The position numbers were made by a program, and so were the translations under genes. A stretch of 64,000 bases of DNA, taken from the NCBI RefSeq assembly GCF_000769405.2, contig NZ_CP053439.1, positions 2,666,001-2,730,000 of the forward strand, read 5' to 3'. This document shows positions 50,886 through 58,467 of this stretch, piece by piece (positions within the stretch are counted from its first letter, which is position 1; each line of letters begins with the position of its first letter). The notes beneath the pieces are model-generated. The model saw only the letters and a list, made by a program, of their open reading frames with translations. It did not search any database and was not told where the DNA came from. This stretch comes from Rhizobium brockwellii (GTDB lineage: Bacteria > Pseudomonadota > Alphaproteobacteria > Rhizobiales > Rhizobiaceae).

Positions 50886-51911
50886 ATGATCAGCAGAGCA
50901 GCGAAATTCAGCATCGCCGTTGCTTCCCTTCTGGCAAGCAGCAGCTTGGCAACGGCAGCCCCGGCAGTCGTTAATTGCAAGGCCGCAGTTCGCGGCACAC
51001 TCGAATACAGACTATGCATGCCGACTAAAGCAATTCGGGCCGATAGCAAGTTCAGTCCGAACGATAACGATCGCGGCAGCCAGGACATTGGCGGCGGCAA
51101 GAAGACATCCAGCACCGGCTCCGTCGCCAGCAATGGGAATGGTGGCGATGATGGTAACGGCGATGGCGACGGCGACAATGGCGGAAAGGATGATCACGGC
51201 GGCAAGGGCCATGGTCATCACGGCGGCAAGGGCGGGAAAGATCACGGGCACGGCAAGGACGGTCCGGGCCACGGTGGAAAAGACCATCACGGCGGCAAGG
51301 ACCGCGATCATCACGACCACGACAAGGGTGGAAAAGATCACGGTCACGGCAAGGGTGGCAATGACGGCCCAGGTAAGGGCGGAAACGACGGTCCCGGCAA
51401 GGGCGGCAACGACGGTCCGGGCAAGGGCGGAAATGACGGCCCTGGCAAGGGTGGCAATGACGGTCCGGGCAAGGGCGGAAATGACGGTCCCGGCAAGGGC
51501 GGCAATGATGGTCCTGGTAAGGGCGGCAATGACGGCCCTGGCAAGGGTGGCAATGACGGTCCCGGCAAGGGCGGCAACGACGGTCCGGGCAAGGGCGGAA
51601 ATGACGGTCCCGGCAAGGGCGGCAATGACGGCCCTGGCAAGGGTGGCAATGACGGTCCGGGCAAGGGCGGAAATGACGGTCCCGGCAAGGGCGGCAATGA
51701 TGGCCCTGGCAAGGGCGGAAATGACGGTCCCGGCAAGGGCGGCAACGACGGTCCGGGCAAGGGCGGAAATGACGGTCCAGGCAAGGGCGGAAATGACGGT
51801 CCCGGCAAGGGTGGCAATGACGGTCCCGGCAAGGGTGGCAATGACGGTCCCGGCAAGGGTGGCAACGACGGTCCCGGCAAGGGTGGCAACGACGGTTCGC
51901 ACGAAGGCTAA
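50886..51911 (+). CDS. Secreted glycine/aspartate-rich repeat protein
   Basis: 341 residues. Signal peptide to about residue 24 (ATA-AP), a short domain with two Cys ([22 protein letters not shown]), a Gly/Asp/His/Lys linker ([20 protein letters not shown]), then 22 exact copies of GGNDGPGK and a broken 23rd (GGNDGSHEG). Starts after GGGAGA; an intrinsic terminator follows. The low-complexity, His-rich and Asp-rich chain might bind divalent metals or form a hydrogel-like matrix outside the cell, which is a guess. The other frames over the repeat are also open because its unit is 24 bases. Confidence 0.85.
   Translation: MISRAAKFSIAVASLLASSSLATAAPAVVNCKAAVRGTLEYRLCMPTKAIRADSKFSPNDNDRGSQDIGGGKKTSSTGSVASNGNGGDDGNGDGDGDNGGKDDHGGKGHGHHGGKGGKDHGHGKDGPGHGGKDHHGGKDRDHHDHDKGGKDHGHGKGGNDGPGKGGNDGPGKGGNDGPGKGGNDGPGKGGNDGPGKGGNDGPGKGGNDGPGKGGNDGPGKGGNDGPGKGGNDGPGKGGNDGPGKGGNDGPGKGGNDGPGKGGNDGPGKGGNDGPGKGGNDGPGKGGNDGPGKGGNDGPGKGGNDGPGKGGNDGPGKGGNDGPGKGGNDGPGKGGNDGSHEG
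51354..51881 (+). repeat. 22 tandem 24-bp repeats coding GGNDGPGK
   Basis: The array spans 528 bases, exactly 22 units of 24 bases. Third positions vary (GGC/GGT/GGA, AAC/AAT, CCC/CCT/CCA/CCG) while the peptide stays the same, so the repeats are under selection at protein level rather than freshly duplicated. Groups of units share the same silent bases, showing block duplication. Confidence 0.95.
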
Positions 51912-51935
51912 GCCGATCAGCGAAAAAACGTGAAA

Positions 51936-51966
51936 GGTGAGGCCGGTCTCCGGCCTCACCTTTTTT
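51936..51966 (+). terminator. Intrinsic terminator after the repeat protein
   Basis: GGTGAGGCCGG (51936-51946), loop tct, CCGGCCTCACC (51950-51960), then six T. A perfect 11-bp stem, 24 bases after the stop codon. Confidence 0.95.
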
Positions 51967-52055
51967 GGAAGTGCTGTCGGGAAGGCCAGACCCAGGAGCG
52001 AGCCCAGCGGGATGGCCCGGCGGGCTCGGCCATCACAATAGCCCGTCAGGCAATA

Positions 52056-52238
52056 ATGTACTTGGCCATCGAGCCTTCCGCGGCAAATCATGCCCACGAT
52101 TGGATGGACACCCGCAAATTCGATGACGACACGCCTTTCGGTGAGCGCGAGGCGATCGTCCAGCGAACACCTGCGGAACTTACGCCGCGCAAGCCTCACA
52201 TAGACCGCGGATCTCGATCGTCGTTTTCTCGGGCTTGA
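52056..52238 (+). CDS. Small hypothetical protein sharing the FDDDTPFGER motif
   Basis: 60 residues from ATG 52056. The centre HDWMDTRKFDDDTPFGEREAIV repeats the C terminus of the 49228 protein. The 3' 59 bases run antisense through the end of zur. There is no clear ribosome site (CAGGCAATA upstream). It may be a shortened paralog or a gene fragment; the conserved motif is the only coding evidence. Confidence 0.4.
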   Translation: MYLAIEPSAANHAHDWMDTRKFDDDTPFGEREAIVQRTPAELTPRKPHIDRGSRSSFSRA

Positions 52239-52578
52239 ACTTCTGCCCGCGCACCCATTCCATCAGTCGGTGGTCGACGTCGTGGTCGTGGAACTCGGTC
52301 ACCTGGCCGCAGCTTTCGCAAATAGCGAAGGCGACGATGCCGTGGCTGTGGCAGTCGTCGCCCGGATGGGCGCAGGCGACGAAGGAGTTGATGCTTTCGA
52401 GCCGGTGGACGACGCCATATTCGAGCAACTTCTCCAGCGCCCGGTAGACCTGCAGCGGCGCGCGAAAACCGTGGTCGCGCAGCTTGTCAAGGATGGTGTA
52501 GGCGCTGAGCGGCCCTTCGGCCTTTTCGAGCACGTCGAAGACCAGCGACTGGTTCTTGGTCAATTGCGGTGTCGTCAT
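52180..52578 (-). CDS. zur: Zinc uptake regulator Zur (Fur family)
   Basis: 132 residues. N-terminal winged helix (LVFDVLEKAEGPLSAYTILDKLRDHGFRAPLQVYRALEKLLEYGVVHRLE) and the Fur-type metal region: FVACAHPGDDCHSHGIVAFAICESCGQVTEFHDHD with the structural C-x-x-C, and a C-terminal LCEACAA supplying the other pair. With zinc it represses uptake genes. It is the last gene of znuC-znuB-zur, overlapping znuB by four bases, so it also limits its own synthesis. Confidence 0.93.
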   Translation of the reverse strand: MTTPQLTKNQSLVFDVLEKAEGPLSAYTILDKLRDHGFRAPLQVYRALEKLLEYGVVHRLESINSFVACAHPGDDCHSHGIVAFAICESCGQVTEFHDHDVDHRLMEWVRGQKFKPEKTTIEIRGLCEACAA

Positions 52579-53390
52579 GAGCCTTGTCCTTGCATGACCG
52601 CGCGGTGGCGCCTGACGGGAAGCAGGCTGAGAATGAAGAGGATCAGCGCCGCGACCACGATCGAGGGGCCGGAGGGCGTGTCATAGGTGAGCGAGCCGAA
52701 CAGACCGCCGACGACGGCGACCGCCCCGATCAGCGAGGCGAGCACCGCCATGATCTCCGGCGTCGGCGAGAAGCGCCGCGCCGCAGCCGCCGGAATGATC
52801 AGCAGCGAGGTAATCAGCATGATGCCGACGATCTTCATGGCAATGGCGATGACCACGGCCATCAGCAGCGTGAAGAACAGCCGCGCCCGCTCCGGCTTCA
52901 GCCCCTCGGCCTCGGCGAGCTCGGCATTGACGGTCGCGGCCAGGAGCGGCCGCCAGAGCCAGGCCATTGCCAGAAGCACGAACAGCCCGCCGCCCCAGAT
53001 CAGCGCGATGTCGGTCGTGGAAACGGCAAGGATATCGCCGAACAGGAAGGCGATGAGATCGATCCTCACCCAGCTCATGAAGGCGACCATGACGAGGCCG
53101 ATCGCCAGTGTCGCATGCGAGAGAATGCCGAGCAGCGCATCGGCCGACAGCGCCTGGCGCTTTTGCAGGAAGAGCAGCAGCACCGACACGAGCGCGGCAA
53201 CGGCAAAGACAGCCAGCGTCAGGTTGAGTTCGAAGAGCAGCGACAGTGCGACGCCGAGCAGCGCCGAATGGGCGATCGTATCGCCGAAATAGGCCATGCG
53301 CCGCCAGATGATGAAGCAGCCGAGCGGCCCTGTCGTCAGCGCCAGACCAACGCCGGCAAGAATGGCGCGCACGAAGAAGTCGTCAAGCAT
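52575..53390 (-). CDS. znuB: Zinc ABC transporter permease ZnuB
   Basis: About 271 residues from ATG 53390 (GGGAG upstream); the longer frame to 53462 lies within znuC. Family hallmarks: GPLGCFIIWRRMAYFGDTIAHSALLGVAL, DALLGILSHATLAIGLVMV, and MKIVGIMLITSLLIIPAAAAR. Eight or nine membrane helices. It is the channel for zinc delivered by ZnuA. Confidence 0.93.
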   Translation of the reverse strand: MLDDFFVRAILAGVGLALTTGPLGCFIIWRRMAYFGDTIAHSALLGVALSLLFELNLTLAVFAVAALVSVLLLFLQKRQALSADALLGILSHATLAIGLVMVAFMSWVRIDLIAFLFGDILAVSTTDIALIWGGGLFVLLAMAWLWRPLLAATVNAELAEAEGLKPERARLFFTLLMAVVIAIAMKIVGIMLITSLLIIPAAAARRFSPTPEIMAVLASLIGAVAVVGGLFGSLTYDTPSGPSIVVAALILFILSLLPVRRHRAVMQGQGS

Positions 53391-54285
53391 GGCGCTCTCC
53401 CGCTTCATGCGCGTGCGGATGGGCATGGTCAGGATGTTCGTGACCGGGATGCCCATGCTCATGCGCGTGATGGCCGTCGTCGGGGTGGCAATGATCGGTC
53501 ACCGTGCCATCGGCATGTTGCACCCGGCCGTCCGGCAGGTGCGTATGATCGTGGTGATGGCTGTAGACGGCCAGCGTCTGCGCCGCCCGACTGCCGAACA
53601 GGCGCACATATTCCGGGCTGCGGCTGACGGACTCGGGCGTGCCGCGGCAGCAGACATGGCCGTTAAGGCAGATGACCGTGTCGGTCTCGGCCATGACGAC
53701 GTGGAGATCGTGCGAGATCAGCAGGATGCCGCAGCCCGTCGCATTGCGGATCGACTTGATGAGGTCGTAGAGGGCGATCTCCCCGGAAAAATCGACCCCC
53801 TGCACCGGCTCATCGAGGACCAGCAGATCGGGCTTGCGGGCTATCGCCCGAGCCATTAGCGCCCGCTGGAACTCCCCGCCGGAAAGATGCTGGACCTCGG
53901 CATCGAGCATATGGGCGATACCGGCGGATTCGAGCGCCGAGAGCATATCGCGCTCCGGCAGCGGTCCGGTCAGCGTCATCAGCCGGCGCACCGAAAGCGG
54001 TAGCGTCCAGTCGATCGTGAGCTTCTGCGGGACATAACCGACCTTGAGGCCAGCCTTGCGCTCTACCCTGCCCTCGTCGGGCTTCAACACGCCGATCGCT
54101 GCCTTGGCGCTCGTCGACTTGCCCGAGCCGTTCGGCCCGATCAGCGTGACGATCTCGCCGCGCGAAACGGAAAAATCAACGCCGCGCACCAGCCAGCGGC
54201 CATTGCGCAGAACGCCGACATTTTCAAGCGAAACCAGCGGTTCGGCCCTGATACCAGCGGGGGTCTTTGCGGGAGAGAGCATCAA
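53383..54285 (-). CDS. znuC: Zinc ABC transporter ATPase ZnuC
   Basis: 300 residues. Walker A LIGPNGSGKST, Q loop VPQKL, signature HLSGGEFQRALMARAI, Walker B LLVLDEPVQGVD, H loop LLISHDLHVV. The C-terminal 60 residues are His/Asp-rich (SHHHDHTHLPDG, DDGHHAHEHGHPGHEHPD), a feature of alpha-proteobacterial ZnuC that may buffer zinc at the channel exit. Overlaps the znuB start by eight bases. First gene of the operon, divergent from znuA. Confidence 0.93.
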   Translation of the reverse strand: MMLSPAKTPAGIRAEPLVSLENVGVLRNGRWLVRGVDFSVSRGEIVTLIGPNGSGKSTSAKAAIGVLKPDEGRVERKAGLKVGYVPQKLTIDWTLPLSVRRLMTLTGPLPERDMLSALESAGIAHMLDAEVQHLSGGEFQRALMARAIARKPDLLVLDEPVQGVDFSGEIALYDLIKSIRNATGCGILLISHDLHVVMAETDTVICLNGHVCCRGTPESVSRSPEYVRLFGSRAAQTLAVYSHHHDHTHLPDGRVQHADGTVTDHCHPDDGHHAHEHGHPGHEHPDHAHPHAHEAGERHA

Positions 54286-54322
54286 ATTTTCCGAAAGTGC
54301 TGTTGCGTCCTGCTATTGCACA

Positions 54323-54359
54323 CGTTATAGCATAACGCAATTGATGTAATAACATAACA
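54323..54359. promoter_or_regulatory. Zur-box-like sites between znuC and znuA
   Basis: CGTTATAGCATAACG (54323-54337) is palindromic (CGTTAT / ATAACG) and a related TGTAATAACATAACA lies at 54345-54359. Both match the GTTAT-n-ATAAC core of Zur operators in alpha-proteobacteria. A site of similar kind precedes the CobW-like gene at 55520. They would shut down both divergent units when zinc is plentiful. Confidence 0.75.
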
Positions 54360-54385
54360 ATTGCAATTCAAGGGGAAGCATATTG

Positions 54386-55417
54386 ATGAAACGTGCCTTG
54401 GGGCCTGCCCTTAAAGTCCTGGCCCTCAGAATGCCGGCCCTCGCAATCCCGGTCCTGGCGATCCCCGCCCTTCTCTTCGCCGGCACTATGCGAGCAGCCG
54501 ACGCGCCTGTCGTCGTCACCTCGATCAAACCGATCCATTCGCTGGTGTCGGCGATCATGCAGGGTGTCGGCGAACCTGAATTGATCGTCGATGGCGCCGC
54601 CTCCCCACATACCTACAATCTGAAGCCGTCGAATGCCCGCGCCTTGCAGGAGGCCAAGGTGATCTTCTGGGTCGGCCCCGGCCTCGAGGCCTTTCTCGAA
54701 AAGCCGCTGCAGGCGCTGGGTCGGGATGCCAGCATCGCCGAACTCGACAATGCCCCCGGTCTCGTCAAACTGCCCTTTCGCGAAGGCGGCGCCTTTGAGC
54801 CGCATGACGACGGCGACGAGCACGACAGTGCTTCCGGTCAGCATGATGAGGCTGACGCCGCACATGATGCTGATCCCGGGCACGATAGTGACCACGGCGC
54901 CTTCGACACGCATCTCTGGCTCGACCCGATGAATGCCAAGGCCATGGCGGCGATGATCACCACGACACTGGTCGCCGCCGATCCTGCCAATGCACTGACC
55001 TATCAGGGCAACGCCAAGGCGCTGGACGACAGGCTGGATAAGCTCGATACCGAGATCAAGGGCATCGTCGCTCCCGTCAAGGGCAAGCCCTTCATCGTCT
55101 TCCACGATGCCTACCAGTATTTCGAGCACCGCTACGGCATCCGCGTCGCCGGCTCGATCACCGTCAGCCCGGAAACCATTCCCGGCGCCGAGCGTGTTTC
55201 GGAAATCCACCGCAAGGTCGGTGAACTCGGCGCCACCTGCGTCTTTGCCGAACCGCAGTTCCAGCCGCGCCTCGTCAATGTGGTCATCGAAGGCACGCGC
55301 GCCAAGTCAGGCGTGCTCGATCCAGAAGCGGCAACACTGAAGGCCGGTCCCGATCTCTACTTCAACCTCATGCGCGGCATCGCCAACAGCATGAAGGACT
55401 GCCTCTCCAGCGCATGA
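54386..55417 (+). CDS. znuA: Periplasmic zinc-binding protein ZnuA
   Basis: 343 residues. Signal peptide with cut near MRA-AD (about 36). Zn ligand His in ASPHTYNLKPS and in DTHLWLDPMN, His in FHDAYQYFEHRYG. A His/Asp-rich loop (PHDDGDEHDSASGQHDEAD, HDADPGHDSDHG) sits between the lobes, as in Gram-negative ZnuA. AGGGGAAG precedes ATG 54386; an intrinsic terminator follows. Confidence 0.94.
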   Translation: MKRALGPALKVLALRMPALAIPVLAIPALLFAGTMRAADAPVVVTSIKPIHSLVSAIMQGVGEPELIVDGAASPHTYNLKPSNARALQEAKVIFWVGPGLEAFLEKPLQALGRDASIAELDNAPGLVKLPFREGGAFEPHDDGDEHDSASGQHDEADAAHDADPGHDSDHGAFDTHLWLDPMNAKAMAAMITTTLVAADPANALTYQGNAKALDDRLDKLDTEIKGIVAPVKGKPFIVFHDAYQYFEHRYGIRVAGSITVSPETIPGAERVSEIHRKVGELGATCVFAEPQFQPRLVNVVIEGTRAKSGVLDPEAATLKAGPDLYFNLMRGIANSMKDCLSSA

Positions 55418-55471
55418 CACTCTTGCGCCGCTCCGCGCGTCCTGCCGGACACGCGACGCTCCGGAGAGCTG

Positions 55472-55509
55472 AGGCGGAAAGAGGCGGACAACCCCGTTCC
55501 GCCTTTTTT
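55472..55509 (+). terminator. Intrinsic terminator after znuA
   Basis: AGGCGGAA (55472-55479) pairs with TTCCGCCT (55497-55504), followed by a T run to 55509. A second AGGCGGA at 55482-55488 can pair with the same arm. It separates znuA from the CobW-like gene, which has its own Zur-like box. Confidence 0.85.
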
Positions 55510-55519
55510 CGGCACGTTA

Positions 55520-55538
55520 AATGTAATGATATAACATT
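55520..55538 (+). promoter_or_regulatory. Zur-box-like palindrome before the CobW-like gene
   Basis: AATGTAATGATATAACATT is palindromic at eight of nine pairs and matches the AATGTTAT-n-ATAACATT Zur type more closely than the znu sites. It ends 23 bases before the start codon. This puts the GTPase in the zinc-starvation regulon. Confidence 0.7.
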
Positions 55539-55561
55539 CACAACGATCTTATGAGGGTCCC

Positions 55562-56767
55562 ATGGATAATAGACTTCCCGTCACGGTACTTTCAGGCTTC
55601 CTTGGCGCCGGCAAGACGACACTGCTCAACCATGTGCTGACCAATCGCGAGGGTTTGCGTGTCGCGGTTATCGTCAACGATATGAGCGAGGTGAATATCG
55701 ATGCCGCCCTGGTGCGCGACGGTGGCGCCAACCTCTCCCGCACCGAGGAGCAGCTCGTCGAAATGACCAATGGCTGCATCTGCTGCACGCTCCGCGACGA
55801 CCTCTTGAAGGAGGTTCGCCAGCTCGCCGATCAGGGCCGCTTTGATTACCTCTTGATCGAATCGACCGGCATCGCCGAGCCCCTGCCCGTCGCCACCACC
55901 TTCGAATTTCGCGACGAGAATGGCCAAAGCCTTTCCGACGTCGCAAGGCTCGACACCATGGTGACCGTCGTCGACGCCGCCAATCTGCTTGCCGATTATG
56001 CCTCGGCCGATTTCCTCGCCGACCGCGGTGAAACGGCAGGCGACGGCGACAACAGAACCATCGTCGACCTGCTGGTCGAGCAGATCGAGTTCGCCGATGT
56101 CGTGGTGCTGAACAAGATCGACACAGCAGCCAAGGAGGAGCGCGACGCCGCGCGCAAGATCGTCACCGGCCTCAACCCGGATGCACGGCTGATCGAGGTG
56201 GATTTCGGCAAGGTCGCCCTGAAAGACGTGCTTGGCACTGGCCGCTTCGATATCGACAAGGCCGAGACCCATCCGCTCTGGTACAAGGAGCTGCGCGGCT
56301 TCCGCGACCACGTGCCGGAGACCGAGGAATACGGCATCCGCTCCTTCGTCTATCGCGCGAAGCGGCCCTTCCATCCGGCAAAGCTGCAGGCCTTCCTCGA
56401 CAGCCCATGGCCGGGCGTCGTGCGCGCCAAGGGCTTCTTCTGGCTGGCGACGCGCCCGCACCATGTCGGCGAAATCAGCCAGGCGGGCGCGATCTTGCGC
56501 ACCGGCAAGATGGGCCTCTGGTGGGCGGCAGTGCCGCGCGAACAATGGCCTGAAGAACCGGCCTTCATGCGCGCCATCGGCCCCTATCTCGATCCCGTCT
56601 GGGGCGACCGCCGCCAGGAAATCGTCTTCATCGGCGCCGATCCGATGGACGAAGCCTGGATCAGGAAAGAACTCGACGCCTGTCTTGTCAGGACAGATAC
56701 CTTCGCGCCCGAGCGCTGGCGCGACCTGCCCGATCCTTTCGCCAGCTGGGCCAGGCAGGCGGCATGA
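55562..56767 (+). CDS. CobW/ZigA-type G3E GTPase, zinc metallochaperone
   Basis: 401 residues. P-loop [10 protein letters not shown] (11-20), the zinc-binding C72-I-C74-C75 of the GCICC motif, Walker B IEST region ([14 protein letters not shown]), NKID specificity motif (VVLNKIDTA), and the CobW_C domain from about residue 260. COG0523 proteins with a Zur box deliver zinc to client enzymes during starvation (ZigA/ZNG1-like). Its stop overlaps the start of a 59-residue gene. Confidence 0.9.
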   Translation: MDNRLPVTVLSGFLGAGKTTLLNHVLTNREGLRVAVIVNDMSEVNIDAALVRDGGANLSRTEEQLVEMTNGCICCTLRDDLLKEVRQLADQGRFDYLLIESTGIAEPLPVATTFEFRDENGQSLSDVARLDTMVTVVDAANLLADYASADFLADRGETAGDGDNRTIVDLLVEQIEFADVVVLNKIDTAAKEERDAARKIVTGLNPDARLIEVDFGKVALKDVLGTGRFDIDKAETHPLWYKELRGFRDHVPETEEYGIRSFVYRAKRPFHPAKLQAFLDSPWPGVVRAKGFFWLATRPHHVGEISQAGAILRTGKMGLWWAAVPREQWPEEPAFMRAIGPYLDPVWGDRRQEIVFIGADPMDEAWIRKELDACLVRTDTFAPERWRDLPDPFASWARQAA

Positions 56768-56943
56768 AGGCGAAGGCAATCAAACGCTATCTCTGCGTCT
56801 GCACCGAATGCGAGCCGCTACCGCCGATCGAAGGGCTTCATCCGCTGACGCACGGGCAGGACACCGAAGCTGAAGTCGGAAGACCAAGAGGTTTTCTCGG
56901 AATCATTGCCGAACGGGTCATGCCTTCACGCAGGCAACCCTAA
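56764..56943 (+). CDS. Small Cys/His peptide coupled to the CobW-like gene
   Basis: ATG 56764 overlaps the GTPase stop (ATGA). 59 residues: [20 protein letters not shown] then [13 protein letters not shown]11, C13 and C16 with H26 and H30 make a plausible zinc site. The rest is basic and Pro/Arg-rich. Overlap of stop and start, correct position and a Cys/His cluster argue for a real gene expressed under Zur with the GTPase. It might be a zinc-donor adaptor or a client fragment; not proven. Confidence 0.55.
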   Translation: MKAKAIKRYLCVCTECEPLPPIEGLHPLTHGQDTEAEVGRPRGFLGIIAERVMPSRRQP

Positions 56944-56968
56944 AGCGGGTCATAACCGCCGCCAGCTC

Positions 56969-57021
56969 TTCCTCCTCTCCTTCATTCCTGTGCTCGTCAG
57001 AGCAAGGAAGGAGAGGAGGAA
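56969..57021. repeat. Partial/solo copy related to the dispersed palindrome
   Basis: TTCCTCCTCTCCTTC (56969-56983) and GAAGGAGAGGAGGAA (57007-57021) are perfect 15-bp inverted arms around ATTCCTGTGCTCGTCAGAGC, which repeats the outer arm of the 130-bp element at 436, 12780 and 14594 (CATTCCTGTGCTTGTCACAG). It looks like a solo arm whose flanks have become a new hairpin. It may terminate the GTPase operon. Confidence 0.6.
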
Positions 57022-57054
57022 GGATGCGAAACTGCTACGCGCCCTCACAGAGTC

Positions 57055-57078
57055 AAAAAGGCGGCCGAAGCCGCCTTT
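57055..57078 (-). terminator. Intrinsic terminator of the RcnB-like gene
   Basis: On the minus strand AAAGGCGGC-ttcg-GCCGCCTTT (57078-57057) forms a perfect 9-bp stem with a stable TTCG loop, then TTTTT. It starts 18 bases after the stop codon of the 57096 gene. Confidence 0.9.
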
Positions 57079-57095
57079 CCTCATTTATCGACCGA

Positions 57096-57407
57096 TCAAC
57101 GGCCGGCAATAATGCTGGAGATGATACCGCTGGTGACGCCGATCAGCAGGTAGTCGTTATCGGCCCGCACCCAGCGATAACCGCGGGGCGGAGGCGCCAG
57201 CCGGTAGCGGCGGTAGTCGTTGACATCGGAGAACCGGCGACGTTCGCTGGCGTTGACGCGGTATCCCTTCTTCCAATGCGACCGGACGACCACCTTCTTC
57301 TGCACGACGACGTGGGGACGGCGATGATCGTCGGCGCTGGCCTGGGAAACAACCATCGGGGAAAGAAGGAAGGAGGCGGAAAGAAGAGCTGCAAAAATCT
57401 TTTTCAT
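57096..57407 (-). CDS. RcnB family periplasmic protein
   Basis: 103 residues. Signal peptide to about residue 25 (SQASA-DD). The mature part has the RcnB-like core: DVNDYRRYRLAPPPRGYRWVRADNDYLLIGVTSGIISSIIAGR. Family members in E. coli help keep nickel/cobalt export in balance; in rhizobia many small paralogs exist without known function. Divergent from a glyoxalase gene 430 bases away. Confidence 0.85.
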   Translation of the reverse strand: MKKIFAALLSASFLLSPMVVSQASADDHRRPHVVVQKKVVVRSHWKKGYRVNASERRRFSDVNDYRRYRLAPPPRGYRWVRADNDYLLIGVTSGIISSIIAGR

Positions 57408-57840
57408 GTGGGGGTCCTCATGTTGGGCACGTGACCAAACTAGGGCCGAAAAGATGAACCGAAACTGAAATAAAAATTAAACTTTTGTAATGGAATCCAA
57501 TAGCTACGGGTCGAAGTTTGTACTTTAGATTAAACTCATACTCAGCGCTCGAGGGTTTGGTGCGGCCAATTGGCTTCGTCTTCTGAAGCCCTTCGGCCTC
57601 TGCTGCTCATCGCCTGGAAGGCGCGGCCGTGGAGGTTGTCCCGCTGCTGGCAGCAGGCGGCATCCTCTCTATTCGATCTAGTCTCGCCCAAAGGTGCTCA
57701 GCGCGCCAAGAGATGCATAAAAATTTGAAACGGGCGCATAATCGAGTTTCGAAGCGACGCACCTCGGGAACAGGAGAATTCTACATGTCCCGTGAGGGGA
57801 CGATCAGATCAAGACAACGACGACCACAATGGAGGAAAAC
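57408..57840. other. Intergenic region, 433 bases
   Basis: No gene is supported. The left 130 bases are AT-rich (GAAACTGAAATAAAAATTAAAC) and likely contain the promoter of the RcnB-like gene. The rest shows short open frames with no ribosome sites or coding character. ATGGAGGAAAAC at 57829-57840 carries the ribosome site of the next gene. Confidence 0.5.
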
Positions 57841-58224
57841 ATGCCCGGTATCAGCATGCGCTACATCGTCGACGACGTCGACGCCGCGGTGGAATTCTAC
57901 ACGAGACATCTCGGCTTCTCCGTCGCGCTTCGTCCCGCACCGAGTTTCGCCATCCTGACAAGGGACGGTTTTCGTCTGTTCGTCAGTGGCATGACGGGAC
58001 CGGGCGGAGCAGCTCAAGCAATGCCCGACGGGCGAAAGCCGGAGCCCGGCGGATGGAATCGTATCCAGATCGAGGTCGGAGACTTGGAGGCGAAAGTCAC
58101 CGCACTGCGCCAAGCCGGTGCGCGCTTCCGCAACGAGATCGTTCAGGGCATCGGCGGCAAGCAGATCCTGCTCGATGATCCGGCCGGAAACCCGATCGAG
58201 CTCTTCGAAGCGCCTAAGAGGTGA
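57841..58224 (+). CDS. Glyoxalase-like VOC protein
   Basis: 127 residues from ATG 57841, with GGAGG at good spacing; ATG 57829 would put that site inside the gene. One VOC domain: MRYIVDDVDAAVEFYTRHLGFSVALRPAPSFAIL, then WNRIQIEVGDLEAKVTALRQAGARFRNEIVQGIGGKQILLDDPAGNPIELFEA. The conserved Glu of the metal site is in NPIELFE. Substrate unknown. Confidence 0.87.
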   Translation: MPGISMRYIVDDVDAAVEFYTRHLGFSVALRPAPSFAILTRDGFRLFVSGMTGPGGAAQAMPDGRKPEPGGWNRIQIEVGDLEAKVTALRQAGARFRNEIVQGIGGKQILLDDPAGNPIELFEAPKR

Positions 58225-58242
58225 ATGGAGCGACCTCGATCA

Positions 58243-58285
58243 TGCGGTTCACCACGCGTTTTACGCTTCGCATCGGTGAACCGCA
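58243..58285. promoter_or_regulatory. Long inverted repeat before the CNNM-type gene
   Basis: TGCGGTTCACC (58243-58253) and GGTGAACCGCA (58275-58285) are perfect 11-bp arms, extended outward by GATCATGC / GCATGATC (58238-58245 and 58287-58294). A third CATGCGGTT follows at 58300. It lies 18 bases after the glyoxalase stop and 183 before the next start. It may be a terminator or an operator. Confidence 0.5.
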
Positions 58286-58467
58286 CGCATGATCCCGGTC
58301 ATGCGGTTTGCCACGAACCTTGCCGCCAGCATCGCAACCCCGTCGCAGTATTTCGATTACGGCAGCCCGGCTTCGGCATCTCTCAGCCCAGGACTAACCG
58401 GAACGCCTTGCCACCGGTGTGCGAGCGTGTAGTTTCGGATTCCCATCAATTCGAAGGCAGGGAAAAC

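Noticed and set aside
51012..52199. Long open frames antisense to, and in another frame of, the GGNDGPGK protein (e.g. a 395-codon minus-strand frame, a PPLPGPS repeat frame)
   Set aside because: The 24-base repeat unit is a multiple of three and lacks stop codons in several frames, so all are open by construction. Only the + frame has a signal peptide, ribosome site and terminator.
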